From Thiotrichaceae bacterium (GTDB lineage Bacteria > Pseudomonadota > Gammaproteobacteria > Thiotrichales > Thiotrichaceae), in the NCBI GenBank assembly GCA_024762625.1, contig JANTHA010000022.1:1-14317 (forward strand): DNA of 14,317 nt, read 5' to 3'. Below are positions 1-6,810 of this stretch, in pieces. Position numbers and translations under genes: made by a program. Numbering within the stretch: position 1 is the stretch's first letter; every line of letters starts with the position of its first letter. The notes beneath the pieces were generated by a model. It saw nothing but the letters and a program-made list of their open reading frames with translations. It ran no database searches and was not told the origin of the DNA.

Positions 1-1
1 G

Positions 2-502
2 GTGCTAAAACAGGATGGGCTGGAACTCACCCTGAAGCAGGCTTATCCTGAACAAATCCTTGCTTTTTACCTGGGCCGTGGATTCCCTAAAGCGATCGCA
101 ACACAAATAGCAAACAGCTGCATGTTTCAAACTATCGTAAAGAATACCCTCGCCACGCAAAATCAGGCGGCGGATTCAAATCAGACCATCACGATTCGCC
201 AGGCTTTATGGCAAGTTAAAAGCACAGCTGGGGTTAAAGGGATTAAACTTAAAGAAACCTGGGATAAGCAATGGTCAAAAGACCAAATAAAACCCGCCTC
301 CAGAATCGCCTTCCGCTGGGCTACATTTCCAACAGAACAAAGCTTTCGACCCAATGGCGATTACAACTGGGGGATGACTTGTTTCGATTTAAAACCCGAC
401 GCCGAATTTGATCTAAAGGTCGTCTGGACCATCAATAATAAGGAAAAAAATACATGGATTCATTCCTTGAAATGCGCTATTGATACAGCGCCGCAACAAT
501 AA
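2..502 (+). CDS. Conserved exported-type protein of unknown function, 5' truncated by window edge
   Basis: The reading frame is open from the first bases of the window, so the first codon visible (GTG at 2) is probably internal and the N-terminus, likely including a signal peptide, is missing. The visible 166 residues show no catalytic motif I can name. They are soluble and mixed alpha/beta in appearance, with a C-terminal half rich in aromatic residues around FRWATFP and DYNWGMTCFDL. Three cysteines are present (visible residues 40, 127 and 158), which is notable because the gene is followed after only 11 nt by a thioredoxin-like gene, so the two are probably cotranscribed and this protein could be a redox partner or substrate. 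The coupling is inferred from spacing only. I do not recognise a named family; it reads like a conserved hypothetical periplasmic protein. Confidence 0.7.
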   Translation: MLKQDGLELTLKQAYPEQILAFYLGRGFPKAIATQIANSCMFQTIVKNTLATQNQAADSNQTITIRQALWQVKSTAGVKGIKLKETWDKQWSKDQIKPASRIAFRWATFPTEQSFRPNGDYNWGMTCFDLKPDAEFDLKVVWTINNKEKNTWIHSLKCAIDTAPQQ

Positions 503-513
503 GGAAAGTCATT

Positions 514-1092
514 ATGATGAGAAAATCCGTAATTCCACTGCTGTTACTACTCATGATCATTGGATTGGGCTTTTATCTTTCAAGCAATATGAAAGACGCC
601 CCTGCGCCGTCTGATTATTCCTCGCCAACATCCAAGCCAAAGCAAGTGGAAAGAGTTCCATTGACAGCGATCCCCGATAAACCGGCTGCGCCCGATTTTG
701 AGCTGCGGGACGACGAAGGCAAGATTCATACACTGTCTGATTACAAGGGCAAAACAGTCATTGTAAATTTCTGGGCGACCTGGTGCCCGCCCTGTCGCGC
801 TGAATTGCCTTCCATGAACCGCGCCTGGGCGAAACTCAAGGATCACAACGTCGAGATGCTGGCTGTTAATGTCGGCGAAGATGAAGATACCATTTTCGCC
901 TTTACGGGCGAGTATCCGATAGATTTCCAGATTTTGATGGACGAATCGGGTGAAATCATCAGCCGCTGGCCCATCAAGGGCTTGCCCACTACATTCGTGG
1001 TTGATAAGGAAGGTCGACTGGTCTACCGCGCCATAGGCGGCCGCGAATGGGACTCGGATGAGATCATAAACGCCATTAAAGCTGTTAAATAA
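514..1092 (+). CDS. TlpA/ResA-like membrane-anchored thioredoxin-fold protein
   Basis: A 192-residue thiol-disulfide oxidoreductase acting on the periplasmic side of the membrane. Residues 6-22 form one hydrophobic segment (signal anchor), followed by a Pro/Ser/Lys-rich linker to about 57. The thioredoxin fold then runs from about 58 (AAPDFELRDDEGK, the usual AhpC/TSA-Redoxin entry) to the end. The active site WCPPC lies at 90-94 and the cis-proline at 158 in GLPTTFVVD, so both catalytic features are intact. Length and order match the TlpA/ResA/CcmG group, whose members reduce apocytochrome or other secreted cysteines. There is no CcmG-specific context here, so I leave the partner open. The start at 514 has AAGGAAAG at 501-508; a second ATG follows directly at 517. 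It lies 11 nt after the preceding gene and probably shares its transcript. Confidence 0.9.
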   Translation: MMRKSVIPLLLLLMIIGLGFYLSSNMKDAPAPSDYSSPTSKPKQVERVPLTAIPDKPAAPDFELRDDEGKIHTLSDYKGKTVIVNFWATWCPPCRAELPSMNRAWAKLKDHNVEMLAVNVGEDEDTIFAFTGEYPIDFQILMDESGEIISRWPIKGLPTTFVVDKEGRLVYRAIGGREWDSDEIINAIKAVK

Positions 1093-1117
1093 GCTTATCC
1101 TTTTTATTTCACTGCAT

Positions 1118-1142
1118 TGATCTAAAGTGATCCAAATTGATC
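1118..1142. repeat. Three TGATC motifs at exact 10-bp spacing
   Basis: TGATC occurs at 1118-1122, 1128-1132 and 1138-1142, each followed by an A-rich stretch. The phasing is one helical turn. It sits in the short gap between the thioredoxin gene and the kinase pseudogene. It could be a binding array, a slippage product, or chance in AT-rich DNA. Confidence 0.4.
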
Positions 1143-1150
1143 AAATTTAA

Positions 1151-1587
1151 GCCCTTAAATTACCGGGCGGGATTCTGGTTGCGCCAGCAACAGGGACAAA
1201 TCCTGAAACTGGCTCCAATCGTTCCGATATTTTTTCGCTGGGCTTCATCGCCTATGAAATGCTGATCGGCAAACGACCCTATGGCGAAATCAGCACTGAA
1301 CGTGCGGCAAAGAAGAAATTCCAGTATACTCCGGCGCGACAACATAACCCGATGGTTCCAGACTGGATGGACACCTATTTACAAAAAGCGGGGCAACCCA
1401 ATCCGGAAAAAAACGGTATGGCCTGTTATCGGAGTTTGTGAACGAACTTCGCAAGCCCAATCAGGCATTACTGGATAGAAGCAAAAACCAGCCGCTGATG
1501 GAGCGAAATCCAATGGCTTTCTGGCGTGGATTGGCTTTGATTGAACTTGTTTTAATCGGGATATTGCTTTATTTAGACCTAAACTGA
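1151..1587 (+). pseudogene. Remnant of bifunctional protein Ser/Thr kinase/phosphatase (C-terminal part, frameshifted)
   Basis: This stretch encodes the end of a eukaryotic-type Ser/Thr kinase but is broken in two ways. In one frame (open from 1151) the recognisable part begins near 1207 with SNRSDIFSLGFIAYEML, the kinase subdomain IX region, and runs through GKRPYG and MVPDWMDTYLQKA to NPEK. The frame is then lost in a run of seven A residues at 1407-1413. Skipping two bases (or restoring one A) continues perfectly in another frame as RYGLLSEFVNELRKPNQ, then ERNPMAFWRG and a terminal hydrophobic segment ending at TGA 1585-1587. That combination (kinase tail, ERNP.xFW motif, C-terminal membrane helix) is what I know from PP2C-kinase fusion proteins in proteobacterial nitrate-assimilation loci. 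The PP2C domain, ATP-binding loop and catalytic loop are absent, so the fragment cannot be an active kinase. It lies about 100 nt before the NirB-like oxidoreductase. Confidence 0.8.
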
Positions 1588-1635
1588 TAAGTCCTGGACT
1601 CAGGTCAAGGCGGCGTCCGGTTAATCCGGGAATAC

Positions 1636-1641
1636 TATAAT
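1636..1641 (+). promoter_or_regulatory. Candidate -10 box for the FAD oxidoreductase
   Basis: A perfect TATAAT lies 45 nt upstream of the start codon at 1687. No good -35 match is seen at the usual distance, so a real promoter here would need an activator or be weak. A strong Shine-Dalgarno AAGGAG follows at 1673-1678, eight bases from the ATG. Confidence 0.4.
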
Positions 1642-1686
1642 TCCCCACTCATAAAAATAATAAAAAAAGCTCAAGGAGATTGATGA

Positions 1687-2928
1687 ATGACCACAATATT
1701 CTCAAAACAAAAGCTTCCCACAATCGTGGTAGGCGCAGGTCCGGTCGGAGTCCGTTTTGTTCGTGAGCTGTTTCATGAAAACCCTTCTGCTTATATTAAA
1801 ATTTTTGGCGGCGAAAAGAAAAAGCCCTATAAACGTGAAGACTTGTCCAAATTACTCTCCGGTAAAATGACTGAAGAGGAGTTATATGCCGGCACCAATC
1901 TGCCCGAATCAAAACATATTGAAACTTATTTCAATAACGCGATTACAGAAATTGACGTTAAAAATTCGCATGTGATCGACTCAAACGGCGAAAAACACCC
2001 ATACAAAAATCTGGTGCTGGCGGTTGGCTCATATCCACTGGTTCCCAATATAAAAGGACTGGATCTGGAAAATGTAGTTATTTTTCGTGATCTGGAAGAT
2101 GCCGAAACCTTACTTTGCCGACAAGTAACCAGCCGCAACACGCTGGTTATTGGAGGCGGACAGGTTGGCCTGGATACCGCCAACGCCATGAAACGACATA
2201 ACACACAAGTTACGGTTATTGAGCATCGCAAGCGACTCATGTTTAATCAACTGGACAACCATTCATCCATCTATTTACGGCTCTACCTGGATGACCTTGG
2301 GATTGATGTCAGAGTAGAAACCGTCGTCGAAGAAATAAGACCTGATAAAAAACACACCAACCGGGTCGGTTCAGTGATACTGGATGATGGCGAAGAAATC
2401 GAATGCGATACAGTGATCGTTTCCATCGGCGTGAGGCCTAATATTGCGCTTGCCCAGAAAGCAGGACTGAAAGTTTCCCGCGGTATCATCGTGAATGATT
2501 ATCTACAAACCAGCCAACCGAATGTGTATGCGATCGGCGAATGTGCGGAACACCGCAATCGTCTCTATGGACTCGCCGAACCAGGCTATGAACAGGCCAA
2601 AATCCTGGCGAAAAACCTTGCCGACAGAAAAAAGCGCAAATACCTTGGAAGCACCACCACAACCGAATTCAAAGTAATTGATTATCCCTTCATGACCATA
2701 GGCGATATTAGTGAATTACCGGAAGACAGAAAGGAAATCATGTACCGCAATATCAAGCGGATGACCTATCGCAAATTGATTCTGAAAAATGGCTATTTAC
2801 ATGGCGTGATTGCAGCAGGCAAATGGCGCCAGGCAAAAAAAGTAAAACAGGCAGTAAAAACCAAACAATATATCTGGCCCTGGCAACGCAGCCATTTTGA
2901 AGAAACCGGCAATATCTGGAAATCCTGA
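1687..2928 (+). CDS. NirB-like FAD/NAD(P)-dependent oxidoreductase
   Basis: A 413-residue pyridine nucleotide-disulfide oxidoreductase-fold flavoprotein, presumably cytoplasmic. The FAD-binding GAGPVG is at 16-21, the short ATG-like motif AVGS at 112-115, the NAD(P)-binding GGGQVG at 156-161, and the second FAD motif YAIGECAEH at 281-289. The region after about 330 is the C-terminal domain. The CAEH form of the last motif and overall look match the flavin module of assimilatory NirB-type nitrite reductases and rubredoxin/ferredoxin reductases. The 4Fe-4S/siroheme module of true NirB is absent, so this protein would pass electrons to a separate partner. Start choice rests on AAGGAG at 1673-1678; an out-of-frame ATG at 1683 is ignored. 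It follows the kinase/phosphatase remnant, the neighbour I would expect in a nitrate-assimilation locus. The physiological electron acceptor cannot be told from the sequence. Confidence 0.88.
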   Translation: MTTIFSKQKLPTIVVGAGPVGVRFVRELFHENPSAYIKIFGGEKKKPYKREDLSKLLSGKMTEEELYAGTNLPESKHIETYFNNAITEIDVKNSHVIDSNGEKHPYKNLVLAVGSYPLVPNIKGLDLENVVIFRDLEDAETLLCRQVTSRNTLVIGGGQVGLDTANAMKRHNTQVTVIEHRKRLMFNQLDNHSSIYLRLYLDDLGIDVRVETVVEEIRPDKKHTNRVGSVILDDGEEIECDTVIVSIGVRPNIALAQKAGLKVSRGIIVNDYLQTSQPNVYAIGECAEHRNRLYGLAEPGYEQAKILAKNLADRKKRKYLGSTTTTEFKVIDYPFMTIGDISELPEDRKEIMYRNIKRMTYRKLILKNGYLHGVIAAGKWRQAKKVKQAVKTKQYIWPWQRSHFEETGNIWKS

Positions 2929-2932
2929 CACG

Positions 2933-2974
2933 CCTTATCGTTTCATTCAGTAACATTGTTATTCGCAGATAAGG
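2933..2974. terminator. Possible bidirectional hairpin between convergent genes
   Basis: CCTTATC at 2933-2939 pairs with GATAAGG at 2968-2974, enclosing a smaller TAAC/GTTA pair. It lies exactly between the ends of two convergent genes (2928 and 2976). There is no T tract on either side, so it would be a weak intrinsic terminator at best. Confidence 0.35.
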
Positions 2975-2975
2975 A

Positions 2976-3662
2976 TTAACGAGCGCCCAGTAAATTCAGC
3001 ATGCGTTGATCATTGTTGGCTTTCGCCATGTCAAATGCGTTCATGCCATCTGATGTTCTCATATAAGGCGAAGCGCCGCGTTTCAATAAATAACCGGCTA
3101 TATTTGCATGTCTGAAGCGGACTGCATGATGTAATGGAATCCAGTTTTTCACCGTGCGCGAATTGATATTGGCGCCATGATTTGCCAGATAGATAACCGC
3201 AGAGTATTGCCCTCGCGCAGCCGCCATATGAAGCGCTGTTTCCCGCTCGCTGTTAGCGGCGTTTATATTGACGCCATCCGATAGCAAGCGACCGATGGTA
3301 GGCACATCGCCATTGCTTGCGGCCAGAAAAAGATTCTTTGCTTGCGGAATCGTTCTGGCCGGCTGACGCCTTGGAGGAATATGACGCGCAACCGGTTTGG
3401 CGACAGGTTTATATGCGGGTCGATGCACATTCGCTTTACGTTGCGGCGATGGCTTTTTTTTCGTTTTTTTTATCGCCTGATTTCTGGCAGTTTTTGCGTG
3501 TTGCTGTTGATAACGCCGGTTATATTGTTGTCTTAATTTCTCCTGCTTGAGGATATGAACGGCTTCATCCATATTATAACCATAGCTGTTATCCGCCCTG
3601 GCAGACTGCAAACCTGGACCAATGAGTGCAAAAGCTAATACGGACGCTACGCGCTTCATCAT
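2976..3662 (-). CDS. Secreted ankyrin-repeat protein with basic linker
   Basis: A 228-residue protein likely exported to the periplasm. Residues 1-23 form a Sec signal peptide (MMKR, hydrophobic core, cleavage after SARA). Residues 40-108 form a very basic, Gln/Pro-rich, disordered-looking linker with clusters such as KKTKKKPSPQRK. From 109 to 228 come about four ankyrin repeats: NLFLAASNGD, then ETALHMAAARGQYSAVIYLANHG, then IPLHHAVRFRHANIAGYL and a degenerate last one. Ankyrin domains bind proteins, so this is probably an adaptor; the cationic linker could bind peptidoglycan, LPS or nucleic acid, which is inference. An upstream GGGAAAG supports the start, and a second ATG follows immediately. 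It lies 164 nt after the esterase gene on the same strand. The partner is unknown. Confidence 0.85.
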   Translation of the reverse strand: MMKRVASVLAFALIGPGLQSARADNSYGYNMDEAVHILKQEKLRQQYNRRYQQQHAKTARNQAIKKTKKKPSPQRKANVHRPAYKPVAKPVARHIPPRRQPARTIPQAKNLFLAASNGDVPTIGRLLSDGVNINAANSERETALHMAAARGQYSAVIYLANHGANINSRTVKNWIPLHHAVRFRHANIAGYLLKRGASPYMRTSDGMNAFDMAKANNDQRMLNLLGAR

Positions 3663-3821
3663 GATTCTTTCCCTGATTGATGACTTAAACTGTCTCTGGC
3701 CTGCTGTAAAACAGGCAATTTAAATGACAGCATATTTAGAAATCCAAAGGGAATCTTTATCTGCCGGATAAACGTGGCTATATAGGGGATAATTGTCCTG
3801 TTTCTCTTGAAACCCAACGCC

Positions 3822-3845
3822 AAAAATTATGGGGGGCGTACGCCC
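3822..3845 (-). terminator. Intrinsic terminator overlapping the esterase stop codon
   Basis: A perfect 12-bp palindrome GGGCGTACGCCC at 3834-3845 lies within the last codons of the esterase gene (encoding GVRPP). On the minus strand it is followed by ATAA and five T residues (3822-3826 on the plus strand). The palindrome folds as a 4-bp GGGC/GCCC stem with a GTAC loop. The stem is short, so efficiency is uncertain. Confidence 0.45.
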
Positions 3846-4651
3846 GCCACATGGCTGCTTAAATAAGCCTTGGCAAAACGCTTACCCAGCTCCAGTTGGC
3901 CCTGGGTGTTGTAATGTAACTGGTCATTGCGCTTGGGTAAATCCTGGGTATTTACAAGGCGCAGGTTGCGAATATGCGCTGCAGCGTTCTTTTGAGCGCG
4001 CTGTACGATCGACGCTGCAGGAAACAACTTTACCGGAGGGTTTACCTCACCCATAATAAACAAGGCATCCGGCTTTTTCAGTTCAAGGCGAAGCGCATGA
4101 ATAAAGCTATTCAGATTTTTGACATATTGCCTTGCGACTCCGGGGTATTTGGCGTCAGTTTCACCCTGCATCCACAAAATGCCGGCAAGGCGAGCGCCAG
4201 AACCATCAAATTTACTCGCCGCAGCAGTCTGCACCAGCTTTTTGAATAAGGGACCGGCGCTTGCGTTTCGGGTTAAACGGGCTTTTGCCGCGCTCCAATG
4301 CGGATCCCAGGCCAACAAGGAAGTGCCGCCCACGGCAAACTTGATCAATTTAATCCGGGTATGAGGAAAACGCCTTGCGATCTCATGCGCAAAACCTATT
4401 TCCGGGCCAAAATGAACAAAACGGTTAAGGGGAGTTTTATAGCCGTTATAATAAAAGCTGACGTTAGACGGCGTGCGTCGATAGAAAGGCGCTAATTCCG
4501 ATGTGTTTCCCTGCCCCGCCATATTGGATTGCCCCGCCAGAATAAACACCAGCTCCTCTGCGCTCAGGGCGCCTGGCGTCGCCAACCAGAGCAGCAAGGT
4601 TAATACAACGCCAAAGAAAGGCGGATAAACGTGTTCATGATTGGATTGCAT
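3827..4651 (-). CDS. Secreted SGNH-fold carbohydrate esterase (sialate O-acetylesterase-like, SASA domain)
   Basis: A 274-residue exported esterase. From the chosen ATG the protein starts with a signal peptide (hydrophobic core about 12-26, cleavage near GALSA/EE at 31). The nucleophile block FILAGQSNMAGQG follows, with the catalytic serine at 42. Other SGNH-type elements are GGTSLLAWD at 108-116, WMQGETDA at 160-167, and the C-terminal Asp/His pair D243 and H246 in NDQLHYNTQGQ. This order is that of the SASA/DUF303 family (carbohydrate esterase family 6 type), which removes acetyl groups from glycans such as xylan or sialic acid. The substrate here is unknown. A longer reading from a TTG at 4714 would add 21 residues before the signal peptide and would overlap a TATAAT at 4682-4687, so the ATG at 4651 is preferred, although its Shine-Dalgarno is weak. 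Confidence 0.85.
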   Translation of the reverse strand: MQSNHEHVYPPFFGVVLTLLLWLATPGALSAEELVFILAGQSNMAGQGNTSELAPFYRRTPSNVSFYYNGYKTPLNRFVHFGPEIGFAHEIARRFPHTRIKLIKFAVGGTSLLAWDPHWSAAKARLTRNASAGPLFKKLVQTAAASKFDGSGARLAGILWMQGETDAKYPGVARQYVKNLNSFIHALRLELKKPDALFIMGEVNPPVKLFPAASIVQRAQKNAAAHIRNLRLVNTQDLPKRNDQLHYNTQGQLELGKRFAKAYLSSHVAGVRPP

Positions 4652-4681
4652 ATTTTGAATAAAGCCCTTGTTTTTGTAAGA

Positions 4682-4687
4682 ATTATA
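4682..4687 (-). promoter_or_regulatory. Candidate -10 box for the esterase gene
   Basis: Read on the minus strand this is TATAAT, 30 nt before the esterase ATG at 4651. No clear -35 lies at 16-18 bp; TTGTTA at 4714-4709 on the minus strand is about 21 bp away, too far for a standard promoter. Confidence 0.4.
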
Positions 4688-4690
4688 CGC

Positions 4691-4758
4691 GATGCGCTGT
4701 TTTAGCGCTAACAAACAAATTTTTATTGTTTAGCGCATCTATGCGGGATATGCGGGAT
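4691..4758. promoter_or_regulatory. Operator-like dyads and 9-bp tandem repeat between divergent genes
   Basis: GATGCGCT at 4691-4698 is an exact inverted match to AGCGCATC at 4732-4739. Nested inside, GCGCTAA at 4705-4711 mirrors TTAGCGC at 4730-4736, and TTAGCGCTAA at 4703-4712 is itself palindromic. Directly after, ATGCGGGAT is repeated in tandem at 4741-4749 and 4750-4758. The cluster occupies the gap between the divergent esterase and metallo-hydrolase genes, where a shared regulator could act. Confidence 0.45.
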
Positions 4759-4809
4759 AACCGGGTGTATTATCCTAAACATGACAAATTGATACTGTTG
4801 AGGTCAGTA

Positions 4810-5787
4810 ATGGCAAACATGCAAACATTTTTAAAACTCCGGCTTGTCCTGATGTTGTTTTCCTTGCTGGGCGTTTATGCCTGTCAAGCCTCGACCCGAT
4901 CACCGGATAAAGCGCCCCAAAGCGCCTCAACCTGCCAGTCGAACCGGGTCAAACTGCAAATGCTCGGCGTCCGTGGACCGGAAATAATGGATCGACAGGC
5001 ATCCACAAGTTATCTGATCTGGCTGGATAACAAGGCGCGCGTGATCATTGATCAAGGCCCCGGCAGTCTGCAACGCTTTGAGCAAAGCAAAGCGCGCTAT
5101 GAAGATATACAACTCATGCTGTTCACCCATTTTCATGTCGACCATAGTTCCGATTTTCCGGCTTATATCAAAGGCGGTTTCTTTAGCAAGCGCGATCAGG
5201 ATTTACCTGTTATTGGCCCAAGCGGAACAAAGTTTATTGCCTCTGCAAGCCAGTTTGTGGACAGGATGATTGGTTTGAAATCAGGCGCATACCCTTATCT
5301 CGGCGTGTTTCTCGACCCAAAGGAACAAAGCAGTTATAAAATCAAGGTAACAACCATACCCTGGTCATATAGCGATCTGTCTATCAAGAAGATTTTTGAC
5401 CAGCACGGCATAACGGTGAAATCAGTTCCTGTTCATCATGGGCCATTTCCCGCTCTGGGCTACCGTGTTGAGCTGGCGGGTTGCAGCATCAGTTTTACCG
5501 GCGACATGAGCGGGCGATTGGGCGCGATGCCTGATCTCGCCATGGATTCGGATATTCTGGTTGCGCATAACGCCATTCCAGAAGATGCCGTCGGCGCGCC
5601 AGCGCGATTGCACATGAAACCATCCTACATCGGCAAACTGGCGAAACGCGCCAGAGTGAAAAAATTGCTACTCACTCATTTAATGAAGCGCACCATCAAA
5701 ATCAAACCAGAAACGCGTCGCCTGATTCGGGAGCATTATCAGGGCAAACTGGTTTTCCCCAAAGATCTTGATATTTTTCACCCCTGA
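4810..5787 (+). CDS. Exported metallo-beta-lactamase-fold hydrolase, possible lipoprotein
   Basis: A 325-residue MBL-fold protein with an N-terminal export signal. After the start, residues 8-22 are hydrophobic and end in VYAC with Cys25. This resembles a lipobox but has Tyr at -2, so lipidation is uncertain. The metal site is complete: H107, H109, D111 and H112 in THFHVDHSSD, an HH pair at 209-210 (VPVHHGPF), D232 in FTGDMSG and H290 in LLLTHLMKR. The pattern is that of the RNase Z-like/arylsulfatase-like branch of the superfamily. Because the protein is exported, an esterase or phosphodiesterase role is more likely than tRNA processing; the substrate is unknown. A 28-residue longer reading from TTG at 4726 is rejected, since ATG 4810 has GAGGT at 4800-4804 and directly begins the signal peptide. 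It is divergent from the esterase. Confidence 0.85.
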   Translation: MANMQTFLKLRLVLMLFSLLGVYACQASTRSPDKAPQSASTCQSNRVKLQMLGVRGPEIMDRQASTSYLIWLDNKARVIIDQGPGSLQRFEQSKARYEDIQLMLFTHFHVDHSSDFPAYIKGGFFSKRDQDLPVIGPSGTKFIASASQFVDRMIGLKSGAYPYLGVFLDPKEQSSYKIKVTTIPWSYSDLSIKKIFDQHGITVKSVPVHHGPFPALGYRVELAGCSISFTGDMSGRLGAMPDLAMDSDILVAHNAIPEDAVGAPARLHMKPSYIGKLAKRARVKKLLLTHLMKRTIKIKPETRRLIREHYQGKLVFPKDLDIFHP

Positions 5788-5822
5788 TGCAATTTTTCCT
5801 GATGATGGTTTTCCATAAATTC

Positions 5823-5850
5823 TTGATATTTTTCGATTAGTCGCCATAAT
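5823..5850 (+). promoter_or_regulatory. Sigma70-type promoter for qmcA-nfeD
   Basis: TTGATA at 5823-5828 and CATAAT at 5845-5850 are separated by 16 bp and each match the consensus at five of six positions. The -10 box ends 33 nt before the qmcA start. It lies in the 96-nt gap after the metallo-hydrolase gene and suggests that the pair is transcribed independently. Confidence 0.6.
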
Positions 5851-5883
5851 TCTGATTGAAACAAAAAAATAACAGGAACCACC

Positions 5884-6810
5884 ATGAGCACAGAAACTTT
5901 CGTTATCGCACTCGTCGTATTCGCCGTCATTTTTCTTATCCTCACGGTGAAAAAAGTGCCACAGGGGATGGAATACACCGTTGAACGCTTTGGCCGTTTC
6001 ACTCGCACCTTAAAGCCAGGCATCGGTTTTATTTTTCCCATTGTTGACAGCATTGGCGCCAAGGTGAACATGATGGAACAGGTTGTCGATGTGCCCCAGC
6101 AGGAAGTGATCACCAGCGATAACGCCATGGTCAGCGCCGACGGCGTGGTCTTTTTTCAAGTAATGGATGCCGCCAAATCAGCCTACCGCGTTAACGATAT
6201 GTACCGCGCCATCCTGAATATCACCATGACCAATATCCGCAGCGTGATGGGCTCCATGCAGCTTGATGAATTATTATCAAAACGCGACACCATCAATTCG
6301 CGGTTGCTCGCAGTGGTTGACGAAGCGGCTTCAACCTGGGGCATTAAAGTGACCCGCATCGAAATCAAGGATATCAATCCGCCGCATGATCTGGTAGAGG
6401 CGATGGGTCGCCAGATGAAAGCCGAACGGGATAAGCGCGCACTGATTCTTGAAGCCGAAGGTAAGCGCCAGGCGCGAATCCTGAATGCCGAAGGCGTTAA
6501 GCAATCACAAATACTTAATGCGGAAGGTCAAAAGGAAGCTTCTTTTAGAGATGCGGAAGCCAGAGAGCGACTTGCCGAAGCAGAGGCGAAAGCAACGGCA
6601 ATGGTATCTCAGGCAATCGCGAAAGGCGATATACAGGCGGTTAATTATTTTGTTGCTCAAAAATATACCGAAGCGCTCAAGGATATCGCCTCGGCTAATA
6701 ACCAGAAAATCATCATGATGCCGCTGGAAGCCTCCAGCCTGATGGGCGCCATCGCGGGCATCGGCGAAATTACCAAAGAAGCATTCAACAAACCCAAGGC
6801 GGGAGCATAA
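5884..6810 (+). CDS. qmcA: SPFH/band 7 membrane protein, QmcA (stomatin-like)
   Basis: A 308-residue stomatin/prohibitin-family protein that assembles into membrane microdomain scaffolds. A single N-terminal transmembrane helix spans about 5-22. The SPFH domain follows, from VPQGMEYTVERFGRF through PGIGFIFPIVD and the SRLLAVVDEAASTWGI block to about residue 190. Next is a charged coiled-coil region with a repeated LxAEGxxQ motif (EAEGKRQARILNAEGVKQ and further copies), and then a Gly-rich tail. Length and layout are almost those of E. coli QmcA (YbbK, 305 residues), including the NfeD partner immediately downstream with a one-base overlap. AGGA at 5874-5877 sits six bases before the ATG. In E. 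coli this family has been linked to FtsH and membrane quality control; that role here is by homology. Confidence 0.93.
   Translation: MSTETFVIALVVFAVIFLILTVKKVPQGMEYTVERFGRFTRTLKPGIGFIFPIVDSIGAKVNMMEQVVDVPQQEVITSDNAMVSADGVVFFQVMDAAKSAYRVNDMYRAILNITMTNIRSVMGSMQLDELLSKRDTINSRLLAVVDEAASTWGIKVTRIEIKDINPPHDLVEAMGRQMKAERDKRALILEAEGKRQARILNAEGVKQSQILNAEGQKEASFRDAEARERLAEAEAKATAMVSQAIAKGDIQAVNYFVAQKYTEALKDIASANNQKIIMMPLEASSLMGAIAGIGEITKEAFNKPKAGA

Noticed and set aside
1078..1110. Possible terminator after the thioredoxin gene
   Set aside because: Only a 5-bp AAGCT/AGCTT pairing precedes the T-rich stretch, too weak to call.
4652..4714. Longer N-terminus for the esterase from TTG
   Set aside because: It would precede the signal peptide and cover a likely -10 box.
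4726..4809. Longer N-terminus for the metallo-hydrolase from TTG
   Set aside because: It would put 28 polar residues before the signal peptide and overlap the dyad region; ATG 4810 has a good Shine-Dalgarno.
5778..6128. 116-codon minus-strand frame over the qmcA start
   Set aside because: Overlaps the well-supported SPFH gene and its promoter; composition is that of an antisense shadow.
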